Shown here piece by piece: positions 1 through 9,565 of a stretch of DNA of 36,214 nucleotides. The translations under genes and the position numbers were made by a program. The notes under the pieces are model-generated. The model was not told where the DNA came from. It saw only the letters and a list, made by a program, of their open reading frames with translations, and did no database searches. The DNA comes from Streptococcus mitis SK579 (GTDB lineage Bacteria > Bacillota > Bacilli > Lactobacillales > Streptococcaceae): positions 1 to 36,214 of the forward strand of contig NZ_AJJL01000065.1 in the NCBI RefSeq assembly GCF_000257905.1, written 5' to 3'. The first letter of the stretch is position 1; every line of letters begins with the position of its first letter.

Positions 1-26
1 GGTTTGAAGAGATTTTCGAAGAGTAT
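1..26 (-). repeat. Partial BOX element (boxA end)
   Basis: The first 26 bases (GGTTTGAAGAGATTTTCGAA then GAGTAT) are identical to the last 26 bases of the complete BOX at 22919-23069, so the window opens inside a BOX copy lying in the same orientation. Only the boxA terminus is present; boxB and boxC would lie before the window. Confidence 0.9.
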
Positions 27-60
27 AAATAGCTTAGTGATAGAAGAAAATAGGGAAATA

Positions 61-69
61 TGGTATAAT
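61..69 (+). promoter_or_regulatory. uppS promoter, extended -10
   Basis: TGG followed by a perfect TATAAT (64-69) forms an extended -10 about 30 bases before the uppS ATG. No convincing -35 is visible, as is common for TGN-type promoters. It lies just after the partial BOX, so it would drive the uppS-cdsA-rseP-proS operon in addition to any read-through from upstream. Confidence 0.6.
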
Positions 70-101
70 GAAACGATAGATTTTTGAATAGGAATAAGAT
101 C

Positions 102-860
102 ATGTTTGGATTTTTTAAGAAAGATAAGGCTGTGGAAGTAGAGGTTCCGACGCAGGTTCCTGCTCATATTGGCATTATCATGGATGGGAATGGACGTTGG
201 GCTAAAAAACGTATGCAACCACGGGTCTTCGGACACAAGGCGGGCATGGAAGCATTGCAAACTGTGACCAAGGCAGCCAACAAACTGGGGGTTAAGGTTA
301 TTACGGTCTATGCTTTTTCTACGGAAAATTGGACACGTCCAGATCAGGAAGTCAAGTTTATCATGAACTTGCCAGTAGAGTTTTATGACAATTATGTCCC
401 GGAACTGCATGCGAATAATGTTAAGATTCAAATGATTGGGGAGACAGACCGCCTGCCTAAGCAAACCTTTGAAGCTCTGACTAAAGCTGAGGAATTGACT
501 AAGAACAACACAGGTTTGATTCTTAATTTTGCCCTCAACTATGGTGGACGTGCTGAGATTACACAGGCTCTTAAGTTGATTTCCCAGGATGTGTTAGATG
601 CCAAAATCAACCCAGGTGACATCACAGAGGAATTGATTGGCAACTATCTCTTCACCCAGCATTTGCCTAAGGAGTTACGAGACCCAGACTTGATTATCCG
701 TACTAGTGGAGAATTGCGTTTGAGCAATTTCCTTCCATGGCAGGGAGCCTACAGTGAGCTCTATTTTACGGATACCTTATGGCCTGATTTTGACGAGATA
801 GCCTTGCAGGAAGCCATTCTTGCCTACAATCGTCGTCATCGCCGATTTGGAGGAGTTTAG
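102..860 (+). CDS. uppS: Undecaprenyl diphosphate synthase
   Basis: Cytoplasmic cis-prenyltransferase that condenses isopentenyl diphosphate onto farnesyl diphosphate to make C55-PP, the lipid carrier for peptidoglycan, teichoic acid and capsule units. The family signature HIGIIMDGNGRWAKKR, with the catalytic Asp, is near residue 28, and the C-terminal RTSGELRLSNFLPWQ plus the ELYF region are intact. The length of 252 residues is normal. I take the ATG at 102, preceded by AGGAA at 90-94, rather than an in-frame TTG at 84 that has no ribosome-binding site. The gene ends 8 bases before cdsA, so it leads a four-gene envelope/translation operon. The protein matches the pneumococcal one as I remember it. 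Confidence 0.97.
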   Translation: MFGFFKKDKAVEVEVPTQVPAHIGIIMDGNGRWAKKRMQPRVFGHKAGMEALQTVTKAANKLGVKVITVYAFSTENWTRPDQEVKFIMNLPVEFYDNYVPELHANNVKIQMIGETDRLPKQTFEALTKAEELTKNNTGLILNFALNYGGRAEITQALKLISQDVLDAKINPGDITEELIGNYLFTQHLPKELRDPDLIIRTSGELRLSNFLPWQGAYSELYFTDTLWPDFDEIALQEAILAYNRRHRRFGGV

Positions 861-868
861 GAGGAGAT

Positions 869-1672
869 ATGACAAAGGATTTACAAAAAAGAACCTTGTT
901 CGCAGGGATTGCCCTGGCTATTTTCCTACCAATTTTAATGATTGGGGGACTCTTGCTTCAGATAGCAATTGGAATCATAGCCATGCTGGCAATGCATGAA
1001 CTTTTGAAGATGAGAGGTTTAGAGACCATGACTATGGAAGGCCTCTTGACCCTCTTTGCAACCTTTGCCTTGACCATTCCTTTGGAGAATTACCTGACTT
1101 TTTTGCCAGTTGATGGGAATGTGGTTGCTTATAGTGTGTTGATTTCAATTATGTTAGGAACGACTGTTTTTAGCAAGTCCTATACGATTGAGGATGCTGT
1201 TTTCCCTCTGGCTATGAGTTTCTACGTGGGATTTGGTTTTAATGCTTTGCTAGATGCTCGTGTCGCAGGTTTAGATAAGGCGCTCTTGGCCTTGTGTATC
1301 GTCTGGGCGACAGACAGTGGTGCCTATCTTGTAGGAATGAACTATGGTAAACGAAAATTAGCTCCGACAGTTTCTCCAAATAAAACCTTTGAGGGGGCCT
1401 TGGGTGGCATCTTAGGAGCGATTTTAGTAACCATCATCTTTATGATAGTTGACAGGACAGTTGCCCTTCCGTATGGAATTTACAAGATGTCAGTCTTTGC
1501 TATTTTCTTTAGCATAGCTGGACAATTTGGTGACTTACTAGAAAGTTCGATCAAGCGTCACTTTGGTGTTAAGGATTCTGGGAAATTTATTCCTGGACAT
1601 GGTGGTGTTTTGGATCGTTTCGATAGTATGTTGCTTGTATTTCCAATCATGCACTTGTTTGGACTCTTTTAA
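869..1672 (+). CDS. cdsA: Phosphatidate cytidylyltransferase (CDP-diglyceride synthase)
   Basis: Integral membrane enzyme that converts phosphatidic acid and CTP to CDP-diacylglycerol, the branch-point of phospholipid synthesis. The 267-residue protein has several hydrophobic segments from the N-terminus on. It ends with the CdsA signature: SPNKTFEG near residue 169, and KRHFGVKDSGKFIPGHGG followed by DRFDS near residues 229-252. AGGAGGAGA immediately before the ATG overlaps the end of uppS, so the two are translationally close. It is placed with uppS and rseP, all membrane-biogenesis functions; this order is standard in streptococci. Confidence 0.97.
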   Translation: MTKDLQKRTLFAGIALAIFLPILMIGGLLLQIAIGIIAMLAMHELLKMRGLETMTMEGLLTLFATFALTIPLENYLTFLPVDGNVVAYSVLISIMLGTTVFSKSYTIEDAVFPLAMSFYVGFGFNALLDARVAGLDKALLALCIVWATDSGAYLVGMNYGKRKLAPTVSPNKTFEGALGGILGAILVTIIFMIVDRTVALPYGIYKMSVFAIFFSIAGQFGDLLESSIKRHFGVKDSGKFIPGHGGVLDRFDSMLLVFPIMHLFGLF

Positions 1673-1693
1673 TCAAAAGACGGAGGAAATACT

Positions 1694-2953
1694 ATGCTCG
1701 GAATTTTAACTTTTATTCTTGTTTTCGGGATTATTGTGGTGGTGCACGAGTTCGGGCACTTCTACTTTGCTAAGAAATCAGGAATTCTAGTTCGTGAATT
1801 TGCCATCGGTATGGGACCCAAAATCTTTGCTCACATTGGTAAGGACGGGACGGCCTATACCATTCGAATCTTGCCTCTGGGTGGCTATGTCCGTATGGCT
1901 GGTTGGAGTGATGATACGACTGAAATCAAGACAGGAACTCCTGTCAGTTTGACCCTTACTGATGATGGTAAAGTTAAACGCATCAATCTCTCAGGTAAAA
2001 AATTGGATCAAACAGCTCTTCCTATGCAGGTGACCCAGTTTGACTTTGAAGACAAGCTCTTTATCAAGGGCTTGGTTCTGGAAGAAGAAAAAACATTTGC
2101 AGTGGATCACGATGCAACGGTTGTGGAAGCAGATGGAACGGAGGTTCGGATTGCACCTCTAGATGTTCAATATCAAAATGCAACTATCTGGGGAAAACTG
2201 ATTACCAACTTTGCAGGACCTATGAATAACTTTATCTTAGGTGTCGTTGTTTTTTGGATTTTAATCTTCATGCAGGGTGGCGTCAGAGATGTTGATACCA
2301 ACCAGTTCCATATTATGCCCCAAGGGGCCTTGGCTAAGGTGGGAGTGCCAGAAACAGCCCAGATTACCAAGATTGGCTCACATGAGATTAGCAACTGGGA
2401 AAGCTTGATTCAGGCTGTGGAATCAGAAACCAAAGATAAGACAGCCCCGACCTTGGATGTGACTATTTCTGAAAAGGGTAGTGACAAACAAGTCACTGTT
2501 ACACTCGAAGAAAGTCAAGGCCGTTACCTTCTAGGTGTTCAACCGGGAATTAAGTCAGATTTTCTATCCATGTTTGTAGGAGGATTTACAACTGCAGCCG
2601 ACTCGGCTCTCCGAATCCTGTCAGCACTGAAAAATTTGATTTTCCAACCAGATTTGAACAAGCTAGGTGGACCTGTTGCCATCTTTAAGGCAAGTAGTGA
2701 TGCTGCTAAAAATGGAATTGAAAATGTCTTGGACTTCTTGGCAATGATTTCTATCAATATCGGGATTTTTAATCTTATTCCGATTCCAGCTCTGGATGGT
2801 GGTAAGATTGTGCTCAATATCCTAGAAGCCATCCGCCGCAAACCATTGAAACAAGAAATTGAAACCTATGTCACCTTGGCCGGAGTAGTCATCATGGTTG
2901 TCTTGATGATTGCTGTGACCTGGAATGACATTATGCGACTCTTTTTTAGATAA
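1694..2953 (+). CDS. eep: RIP metalloprotease RseP/Eep (site-2 protease)
   Basis: Membrane-embedded zinc protease that cleaves within membrane segments; in streptococci and enterococci the orthologue (Eep) processes lipoprotein signal peptides and peptide pheromone precursors. HEFGH sits at residues 18-22 in the first membrane helix. A PDZ domain lies around residues 195-275. The second active-site motif [10 protein letters not shown] is near residue 360, followed by a last membrane helix. The length of 419 residues is normal. CGGAGG is 7 bases before the ATG, and 21 bases separate it from cdsA. Substrates cannot be read from this window. Confidence 0.96.
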   Translation: MLGILTFILVFGIIVVVHEFGHFYFAKKSGILVREFAIGMGPKIFAHIGKDGTAYTIRILPLGGYVRMAGWSDDTTEIKTGTPVSLTLTDDGKVKRINLSGKKLDQTALPMQVTQFDFEDKLFIKGLVLEEEKTFAVDHDATVVEADGTEVRIAPLDVQYQNATIWGKLITNFAGPMNNFILGVVVFWILIFMQGGVRDVDTNQFHIMPQGALAKVGVPETAQITKIGSHEISNWESLIQAVESETKDKTAPTLDVTISEKGSDKQVTVTLEESQGRYLLGVQPGIKSDFLSMFVGGFTTAADSALRILSALKNLIFQPDLNKLGGPVAIFKASSDAAKNGIENVLDFLAMISINIGIFNLIPIPALDGGKIVLNILEAIRRKPLKQEIETYVTLAGVVIMVVLMIAVTWNDIMRLFFR

Positions 2954-4819
<1,866 letters not shown>

Positions 4820-4837
4820 AAACTATAATCAGAAGAA

Positions 4838-4878
4838 AAACAAGGAAAAAATGTAACTAGTTTTTACCTTGTCTTTTC
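4838..4878 (+). terminator. Terminator after proS
   Basis: ACAAGG plus an A-run pairs with a T-run plus CCTTGT (4840-4872, one A/A mismatch, loop TGTAACTAG). It is followed by CTTTTCTG. The A-rich left flank would allow function in either direction. The -10 of the next gene begins directly after it. Confidence 0.65.
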
Positions 4879-4880
4879 TG

Positions 4881-4886
4881 TATAAT
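4881..4886 (+). promoter_or_regulatory. -10 box for the GH1 glycosidase gene
   Basis: Perfect TATAAT at 4881-4886, 31 bases before the ATG. No clear -35 at the right distance, and no cre-like site visible around it, so expression control is unclear. Confidence 0.5.
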
Positions 4887-4917
4887 GGGAAAAATGACTA
4901 GATAAAGAGGTAAATGT

Positions 4918-6297
4918 ATGCTAAGATTTCCAAAGGATTTTGTCTGGGGATCCTCTACTTCTGGACCACAAACAGAAGGACGTGTAGCTGATGACGGTAA
5001 GGGAGATAATCTATGGGATTATTGGTACCAAGTGGAGGCAAGTCGTTACTATAATGGGATTGGTCCAGATAAGACATCGACCTTCTATGAAAACTGGGAA
5101 CAGGATATTGAGCTACTGGTAGAAACTGGTCACACGGCTTTCCGGACTTCTATTCAATGGTCACGGATTTTTCCACAAGGCTGTGGAAAAGTCAACTCTC
5201 AAGGTGTGGATTTCTATCGTAAGGTTTTTGAGGCTATTAAGGCCAAAGGGATTCGTCTTTTAGTCAATCTCTATCATTTTGATCTGCCTTTTGCTCTTCA
5301 AGAAGATGGTGATGGTTGGGAAAATAAGGCGACTGTCTCAGCCTATGAAGACTATGCTCGTTTTTGTTTTGAGAATTATGGAGATTTAGTGGACCAGTGG
5401 ATTACCTTTAACGAGCCAATCGTTCCTGTAGAATTTGGTTATTTTTACGATGCCCATTATCCACATAAGGTGGATGCAGAGGCAGCAGTTAAAGTAGCCT
5501 ATCATACACAATTGGCTAGCAGTCGAGCGGTCAAGGCCTGTCATGAAATTTTGCCTGATTCCAAAATTGGGATTGTCCTCAACTTGACACCAGCTTATCC
5601 ACGTAGCCAGCATCCTGCTGATGTCAAGGCTGCTCGTATTGCGGACCTTTTTCAGGCCCAATCTTTCTTAGATCCGTCTGTTTTAGGGACTTATCCACAG
5701 GAGTTGGTAGAAATCTTGCATGAATACGGCCTTTTACCTGATACTACAGAGGAGGAGTTGGAGCTCATTCGTGACAATACGGTAGACTTCCTTGGTGTCA
5801 ACTACTATCAACCCTTACGCGTTATGGCACCTCGATTTGCTAAGCATCCAGAGAGTCCTCTTTTGCCAGAACATTTTTACGAACCTTATGTAATGCCTGG
5901 ACGTAAAATCAATCCTCACCGTGGTTGGGAGATTTATGAGCAGGGGATTTACGACATTGCTCAAAATATCAAGGAAAATTATGGTAATATTGAGTGGATG
6001 TTGACAGAGAATGGCATGGGTGTTGAGGGGGAAGAAAAATTCTGTCAAGATGGGATGATTCAAGATGATTACCGTATTGACTTTGTAAAAGGTCATCTTC
6101 GTGAACTGCACCGTGCTATTGAAGACGGAGCCAATTGTAAGGGCTACTTAATTTGGACCTTTATCGATTGTTGGTCATGGCTCAACAGCTATAAAAATCG
6201 CTACGGTTTGGTCGAACTAGACTTGGAAACGCAAGAACGTCGTCTGAAGAAATCAGGGCACTGGTTCAAGGAATTAAGCGATAATAATGGATTTTAA
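4918..6297 (+). CDS. GH1 6-phospho-beta-glycosidase
   Basis: Family 1 glycoside hydrolase, 459 residues. The acid/base motif TFNEP has Glu166 and the nucleophile motif TENGM has Glu364, so it should be catalytically competent. Near the C-terminus, WSWLNSYKNRYG carries the Ser-X-Lys-X-X-Tyr arrangement that binds the 6-phosphate in phospho-glycosidases. It therefore probably hydrolyses cytoplasmic phospho-sugars delivered by a PTS transporter (cellobiose-, gentiobiose- or aryl-glucoside-type). No PTS genes are adjacent, so the sugar cannot be assigned. RBS AAAGAGG is at 4904-4910. It is a single-gene unit between two terminators. Confidence 0.93.
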   Translation: MLRFPKDFVWGSSTSGPQTEGRVADDGKGDNLWDYWYQVEASRYYNGIGPDKTSTFYENWEQDIELLVETGHTAFRTSIQWSRIFPQGCGKVNSQGVDFYRKVFEAIKAKGIRLLVNLYHFDLPFALQEDGDGWENKATVSAYEDYARFCFENYGDLVDQWITFNEPIVPVEFGYFYDAHYPHKVDAEAAVKVAYHTQLASSRAVKACHEILPDSKIGIVLNLTPAYPRSQHPADVKAARIADLFQAQSFLDPSVLGTYPQELVEILHEYGLLPDTTEEELELIRDNTVDFLGVNYYQPLRVMAPRFAKHPESPLLPEHFYEPYVMPGRKINPHRGWEIYEQGIYDIAQNIKENYGNIEWMLTENGMGVEGEEKFCQDGMIQDDYRIDFVKGHLRELHRAIEDGANCKGYLIWTFIDCWSWLNSYKNRYGLVELDLETQERRLKKSGHWFKELSDNNGF

Positions 6298-6301
6298 AAA
6301 G

Positions 6302-6338
6302 AACTCTGACTGATTATCCAAATTGGTCAGAGTTTTTT
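6302..6338 (+). terminator. Terminator after the GH1 glycosidase gene
   Basis: AACTCTGACTGAT (6302-6314) pairs with ATTGGTCAGAGTT (6322-6334) in 13 base pairs with two G-U pairs, loop TATCCAA, then a T-run. The A-run just upstream could make it bidirectional. Confidence 0.85.
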
Positions 6339-6354
6339 ATTTATAAGAAGTTGA

Positions 6355-6373
6355 TATGAACTATACCAATTTT
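6355..6373 (+). promoter_or_regulatory. NagR-like (dre) operator 1 of glmS
   Basis: ACTATACCAATTTT (6360-6373) is the same 14-mer as at 6439-6452. Its reverse complement, AAAATTGGTATAGT, resembles the dre half-site recognised by the GntR/HutC-family N-acetylglucosamine repressor NagR (YvoA). It sits 5 bases upstream of the glmS -35. Confidence 0.6.
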
Positions 6374-6378
6374 TACTC

Positions 6379-6407
6379 TTGACAAGTGAAAGAAACAAGT
6401 ATATACT
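6379..6407 (+). promoter_or_regulatory. glmS promoter
   Basis: Perfect -35 TTGACA (6379-6384), 17-base spacer, and -10 TATACT (6402-6407, 5 of 6). The transcript would start near 6414, giving a 5' leader of about 75 bases. Confidence 0.85.
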
Positions 6408-6433
6408 GTCTTTGCTGATTCTATAAAAGAGGA

Positions 6434-6452
6434 ATTAGACTATACCAATTTT
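6434..6452 (+). promoter_or_regulatory. NagR-like (dre) operator 2 of glmS
   Basis: The imperfect palindrome ATTAGACTATACCAAT (6434-6449) contains the second copy of the 14-mer at 6439-6452. It lies in the transcribed leader, about 20 bases past the predicted start and 79 bases from operator 1, so a repressor bound at both sites could loop over the promoter. Confidence 0.6.
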
Positions 6453-6458
6453 AAGGAG
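6453..6458 (+). promoter_or_regulatory. Displaced ribosome-binding site of glmS
   Basis: AAGGAG at 6453-6458 is the only Shine-Dalgarno-like sequence in the glmS leader, yet it lies 30 bases before the glmS ATG at 6489. A small hairpin (GCACAG, loop CTTGC, then CTGTGT; 6462-6478) sits in between and would shorten the effective distance. See the finding on glmS translation. Confidence 0.5.
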
Positions 6459-6488
6459 AAAGCACAGCTTGCCTGTGTCGTATATACT

Positions 6489-8297
6489 ATGTGTGGAATT
6501 GTTGGTGTTGTTGGAAACACAAATGCAACTGATATTTTGATTCAAGGGCTTGAAAAGCTCGAATACCGTGGTTATGATTCTGCGGGGATTTTTGTCCTAG
6601 GTGGTGCTGAAAACCATCTAGTCAAGGCTGTAGGCCGTATCGCAGAATTATCTGCTAAGACAGCTGGTGTTGAGGGAACGACTGGTATCGGACATACTCG
6701 TTGGGCAACTCATGGGAAACCAACTGAGGACAATGCTCACCCACACCGCTCTGAGACAGAACGTTTTGTCTTGGTTCACAATGGGGTGATTGAGAACTAC
6801 CTTGAAATCAAGGGAGAATACCTTACTGGGCACCACTTTAAGGGGCAAACAGATACGGAAATCGCCGTTCACTTGATTGGAAAATTTGCGGAAGAAGACG
6901 GTTTGTCAGTTCTTGAAGCCTTCAAAAAAGCCCTTCACATCATCCGTGGATCTTATGCCTTTGCCTTGATTGACTCACAAGATCCTGAAGTCATCTATGT
7001 GGCTAAGAATAAATCACCACTTTTGATTGGGCTTGGGGAAGGCTATAACATGGTCTGCTCAGATGCTATGGCTATGATTCGTGAAACCAACCAATACATG
7101 GAAATCCATGACCAAGAGTTGGTAATCGTCAAGGCTGATAGCGTCGAAGTGCAAGACTATGATGGAAATAGTCGTGAGCGTGCTAGCTACACTGCTGAGC
7201 TAGATTTGTCAGATATCGGTAAGGGAACTTACCCTTACTACATGCTCAAGGAAATTGACGAACAGCCAACGGTTATGCGTAAACTCATCCAAGCCTACAC
7301 AGATGAGGCTGGTCAAGTTGTCGTAGATCCAGCTATCATCCAGGCTGTTCAAGAAGCAGATCGTATCTACATCCTTGCAGCTGGAACATCTTACCACGCA
7401 GGATTTGCTTCTAAGAAGATGTTGGAAGAATTGACGGATACACCAGTTGAACTTGGAATTTCATCTGAATGGGGATACGGTATGCCACTTCTCAGCAAGA
7501 AACCACTCTTCATCTTTATCAGTCAGTCTGGTGAAACAGCGGATAGCCGTCAGGTTTTGGTTAAGGCCAATGAAGTGGGAATCCCAAGCTTGACAGTGAC
7601 AAACGTCCCTGGTTCAACTCTTTCACGTGAAGCTAACTATACCATGCTGCTTCATGCAGGTCCTGAAATTGCTGTAGCATCAACCAAGGCCTATACAGCG
7701 CAAATCGCAGCCCTTGCCTTCCTGGCAAAAGCAGTCGGAGAAGCAAATGGAAATGCCAAAGCGAAAGCCTTTGATTTGGTTCATGAGTTGTCAATCGTAG
7801 CTCAGTCTATCGAATCAACTCTTTCAGAGAAAGAAGATATTGAAGCCAAGGTTCGTGAGCTTCTTGAAACAACTCGTAACGCCTTTTACATCGGGCGTGG
7901 TCAGGATTACTATGTAGCCATGGAAGCAAGTCTCAAGCTCAAAGAGATTTCTTACATCCAGTGTGAAGGCTTTGCAGCAGGAGAACTTAAGCACGGAACC
8001 ATTGCCTTGATTGAAGAAGGAACGCCTGTCTTGGCCCTCTTGTCAGATCCAGTCCTTGCTAACCATACTCGTGGAAATATCCAAGAGGTCGCAGCCCGTG
8101 GTGCCAAAGTCCTCACTATCGCAGAAGAAAATGTTGCTAAAGAGACAGATGATATCGTCCTTACGACTGTACATCCATACCTCTCACCAATTTCAATGGT
8201 CGTGCCAACGCAATTAGTCGCTTACTTCGCAACACTCCATCGTGGACTTGATGTGGACAAACCGCGTAACCTTGCTAAATCAGTAACGGTAGAATAA
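6489..8297 (+). CDS. glmS: Glutamine--fructose-6-phosphate aminotransferase
   Basis: Makes glucosamine-6-phosphate from fructose-6-phosphate and glutamine, the first step to UDP-GlcNAc for the cell wall. The start is fixed by [10 protein letters not shown]: Cys2 is the N-terminal nucleophile of the class II glutaminase domain (residues 1 to ~220, with [10 protein letters not shown]). Two SIS sugar-isomerase domains follow (about 280-420 and 455-590), ending with the conserved [13 protein letters not shown]. The 602 residues are full length. Streptococci lack the glmS ribozyme of Bacillus, and none is seen here; two NagR-like sites suggest GlcNAc-responsive repression instead. The ribosome-binding site is unusually placed. 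The gene is monocistronic, ended by a hairpin. Confidence 0.98.
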   Translation: MCGIVGVVGNTNATDILIQGLEKLEYRGYDSAGIFVLGGAENHLVKAVGRIAELSAKTAGVEGTTGIGHTRWATHGKPTEDNAHPHRSETERFVLVHNGVIENYLEIKGEYLTGHHFKGQTDTEIAVHLIGKFAEEDGLSVLEAFKKALHIIRGSYAFALIDSQDPEVIYVAKNKSPLLIGLGEGYNMVCSDAMAMIRETNQYMEIHDQELVIVKADSVEVQDYDGNSRERASYTAELDLSDIGKGTYPYYMLKEIDEQPTVMRKLIQAYTDEAGQVVVDPAIIQAVQEADRIYILAAGTSYHAGFASKKMLEELTDTPVELGISSEWGYGMPLLSKKPLFIFISQSGETADSRQVLVKANEVGIPSLTVTNVPGSTLSREANYTMLLHAGPEIAVASTKAYTAQIAALAFLAKAVGEANGNAKAKAFDLVHELSIVAQSIESTLSEKEDIEAKVRELLETTRNAFYIGRGQDYYVAMEASLKLKEISYIQCEGFAAGELKHGTIALIEEGTPVLALLSDPVLANHTRGNIQEVAARGAKVLTIAEENVAKETDDIVLTTVHPYLSPISMVVPTQLVAYFATLHRGLDVDKPRNLAKSVTVE

Positions 8298-8301
8298 GTT
8301 A

Positions 8302-8329
8302 AAAAAGTCTAGTTTATCTAGGCTTTTTC
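8302..8329 (+). terminator. Terminator after glmS
   Basis: AAAAAGTCTAG pairs with CTAGGCTTTTT (11 base pairs, one U-G) around a TTTAT loop; the right arm itself provides the T-run. Confidence 0.85.
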
Positions 8330-8344
8330 TTGTGAGCAAATCGG

Positions 8345-8373
8345 TTGCTTGTACTCAAGATTCGTGTTAGAAT
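8345..8373 (+). promoter_or_regulatory. Promoter of the luciferase-like oxidoreductase gene
   Basis: -35 TTGCTT (8345-8350), 17-base spacer, and extended -10 TGT-TAGAAT (-10 at 8368-8373). The gene starts 43 bases further, after AAGGAG. Confidence 0.55.
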
Positions 8374-8416
8374 AATTTTTCAAAATGAAGGACAGAGGTA
8401 GACAAGGAGAATCGCA

Positions 8417-9466
8417 ATGGTAGAATTGGGAATTTCAACATTTGGGGAAACAACGGAGCTTGAAGGGACTGGGCAAGCTTACAGTCATGCCGAACGTATT
8501 CGCCAGTTGGTGGCAGAGATTGAACTGGCTGACAAGGTTGGTTTGGATGTATATGGGATTGGTGAGCACCATCGAGCGGATTTTGCGGTATCTGCGCCAG
8601 AGATTATCCTGGCAGCTGGGGCAGTCAATACCAAGAAAATCTGTTTGACCAGTGCAGTCAGCATTCTCTCGAGCATGGACCCGATTCGTTTGTTCCAACA
8701 ATATGCCACTATCGATGCTTTGTCAAATGGACGTGCGGAGATTATGGCTGGAAGGGGTTCTTTCACAGAATCATTTCCTCTGTTTGGCTGTGATTTGAAA
8801 GACTACGAAGCCCTCTTTGATGAGAAATTAGATTTGCTCCAGTTAGTCAATGAAAAGACCAAGTTAGACTGGCAAGGTCGATTGACCCAAACGATTGCTG
8901 GTAAAGAAGTTTATCCTCGTCCAGTTCAGGACAAATTACCCTTGTGGATAGCGACAGGTGGTCATGTCGAATCAACAGTGAAGATTGCTCAGGCAGGTCT
9001 ACCGATTGTTTATGCCATTATTGGTGGCAATCCGCGTTATTTTAAAAAGTTGATTCAGGCTTATCGTGAGATTGGGAGCGAAGCGGGTTATGACAGTCAT
9101 GAACTAAAGGTTGGAGCTCATTCTTGGGGCTGGATTGCTGATGATGGCGAGCAAGCGGTGAAAGATTATTTCCATCCGACCAAGCAAGTGGTGGATACTA
9201 TTTCCAAAGACCGTCCGCACTGGCAGGAATTGCGTTATGAGCAATATTTGGAGCAAGTTGGGCCAAATGGTGCTATGTTTGTGGGCAATCCAGATCAGGT
9301 GGCAGAAAAATTGATTCGCATGATTGAAGATCTAGGCTTGGACCGTTTTATGTTGCACCTACCTCTTGGTTCCATGCCTCATGAACAAGTCCTGAGAGCT
9401 ATTGAACTCTTCGGAACACAAGTAGCACCCAGAGTCCGGGCTTACTTTGCTATGAAAGAGGCTTAA
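8417..9466 (+). CDS. Luciferase-like (LLM class) flavin-dependent oxidoreductase
   Basis: A 349-residue member of the bacterial luciferase / flavin monooxygenase TIM-barrel superfamily, which uses reduced FMN or F420. Visible family features are the N-terminal strand ELGISTFGET, YGIGEHHRADF near residue 46, the SILSSMDPIRLFQQYATID segment near residue 76, and GRAEIMAGRGSFTESFPLFG near residue 103. The FMN-phosphate region is near LPLWIATGG. The physiological substrate of this streptococcal paralogue is unknown to me, and luminescence is not implied. AAGGAG precedes the ATG. It is monocistronic and convergent with spuA, sharing a terminator. Confidence 0.88.
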   Translation: MVELGISTFGETTELEGTGQAYSHAERIRQLVAEIELADKVGLDVYGIGEHHRADFAVSAPEIILAAGAVNTKKICLTSAVSILSSMDPIRLFQQYATIDALSNGRAEIMAGRGSFTESFPLFGCDLKDYEALFDEKLDLLQLVNEKTKLDWQGRLTQTIAGKEVYPRPVQDKLPLWIATGGHVESTVKIAQAGLPIVYAIIGGNPRYFKKLIQAYREIGSEAGYDSHELKVGAHSWGWIADDGEQAVKDYFHPTKQVVDTISKDRPHWQELRYEQYLEQVGPNGAMFVGNPDQVAEKLIRMIEDLGLDRFMLHLPLGSMPHEQVLRAIELFGTQVAPRVRAYFAMKEA

Positions 9467-9509
9467 TAAAAAATACTAATCAAATGTATTATAACCACAA
9501 ATATTGTAG

Positions 9510-9550
9510 AAAAAATAATCCCCCGAGACTTAATGCTTGGGGGATTTTTC
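9510..9550. terminator. Bidirectional terminator between convergent genes
   Basis: AATCCCCCGAG (9517-9527) pairs with CTTGGGGGATT (9536-9546), flanked by an A-run on the left and a T-run on the right. It can end the plus-strand oxidoreductase transcript and the minus-strand spuA transcript. Confidence 0.9.
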
Positions 9551-9565
9551 TATAGGAGGGCTAGT

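Noticed and set aside
84..101. Longer uppS frame from TTG 84
   Set aside because: No ribosome-binding site; the ATG at 102 has AGGAA at a good distance and gives the family's usual N-terminus.
410..417. cin-box-like TGCGAATA
   Set aside because: It lies inside uppS, not before any start codon, and differs from TACGAATA; chance occurrence.
6339..6488. Possible glmS ribozyme/riboswitch in the glmS leader
   Set aside because: The leader after the predicted start is only ~75 bases, with no ribozyme core; streptococci are not known for it.
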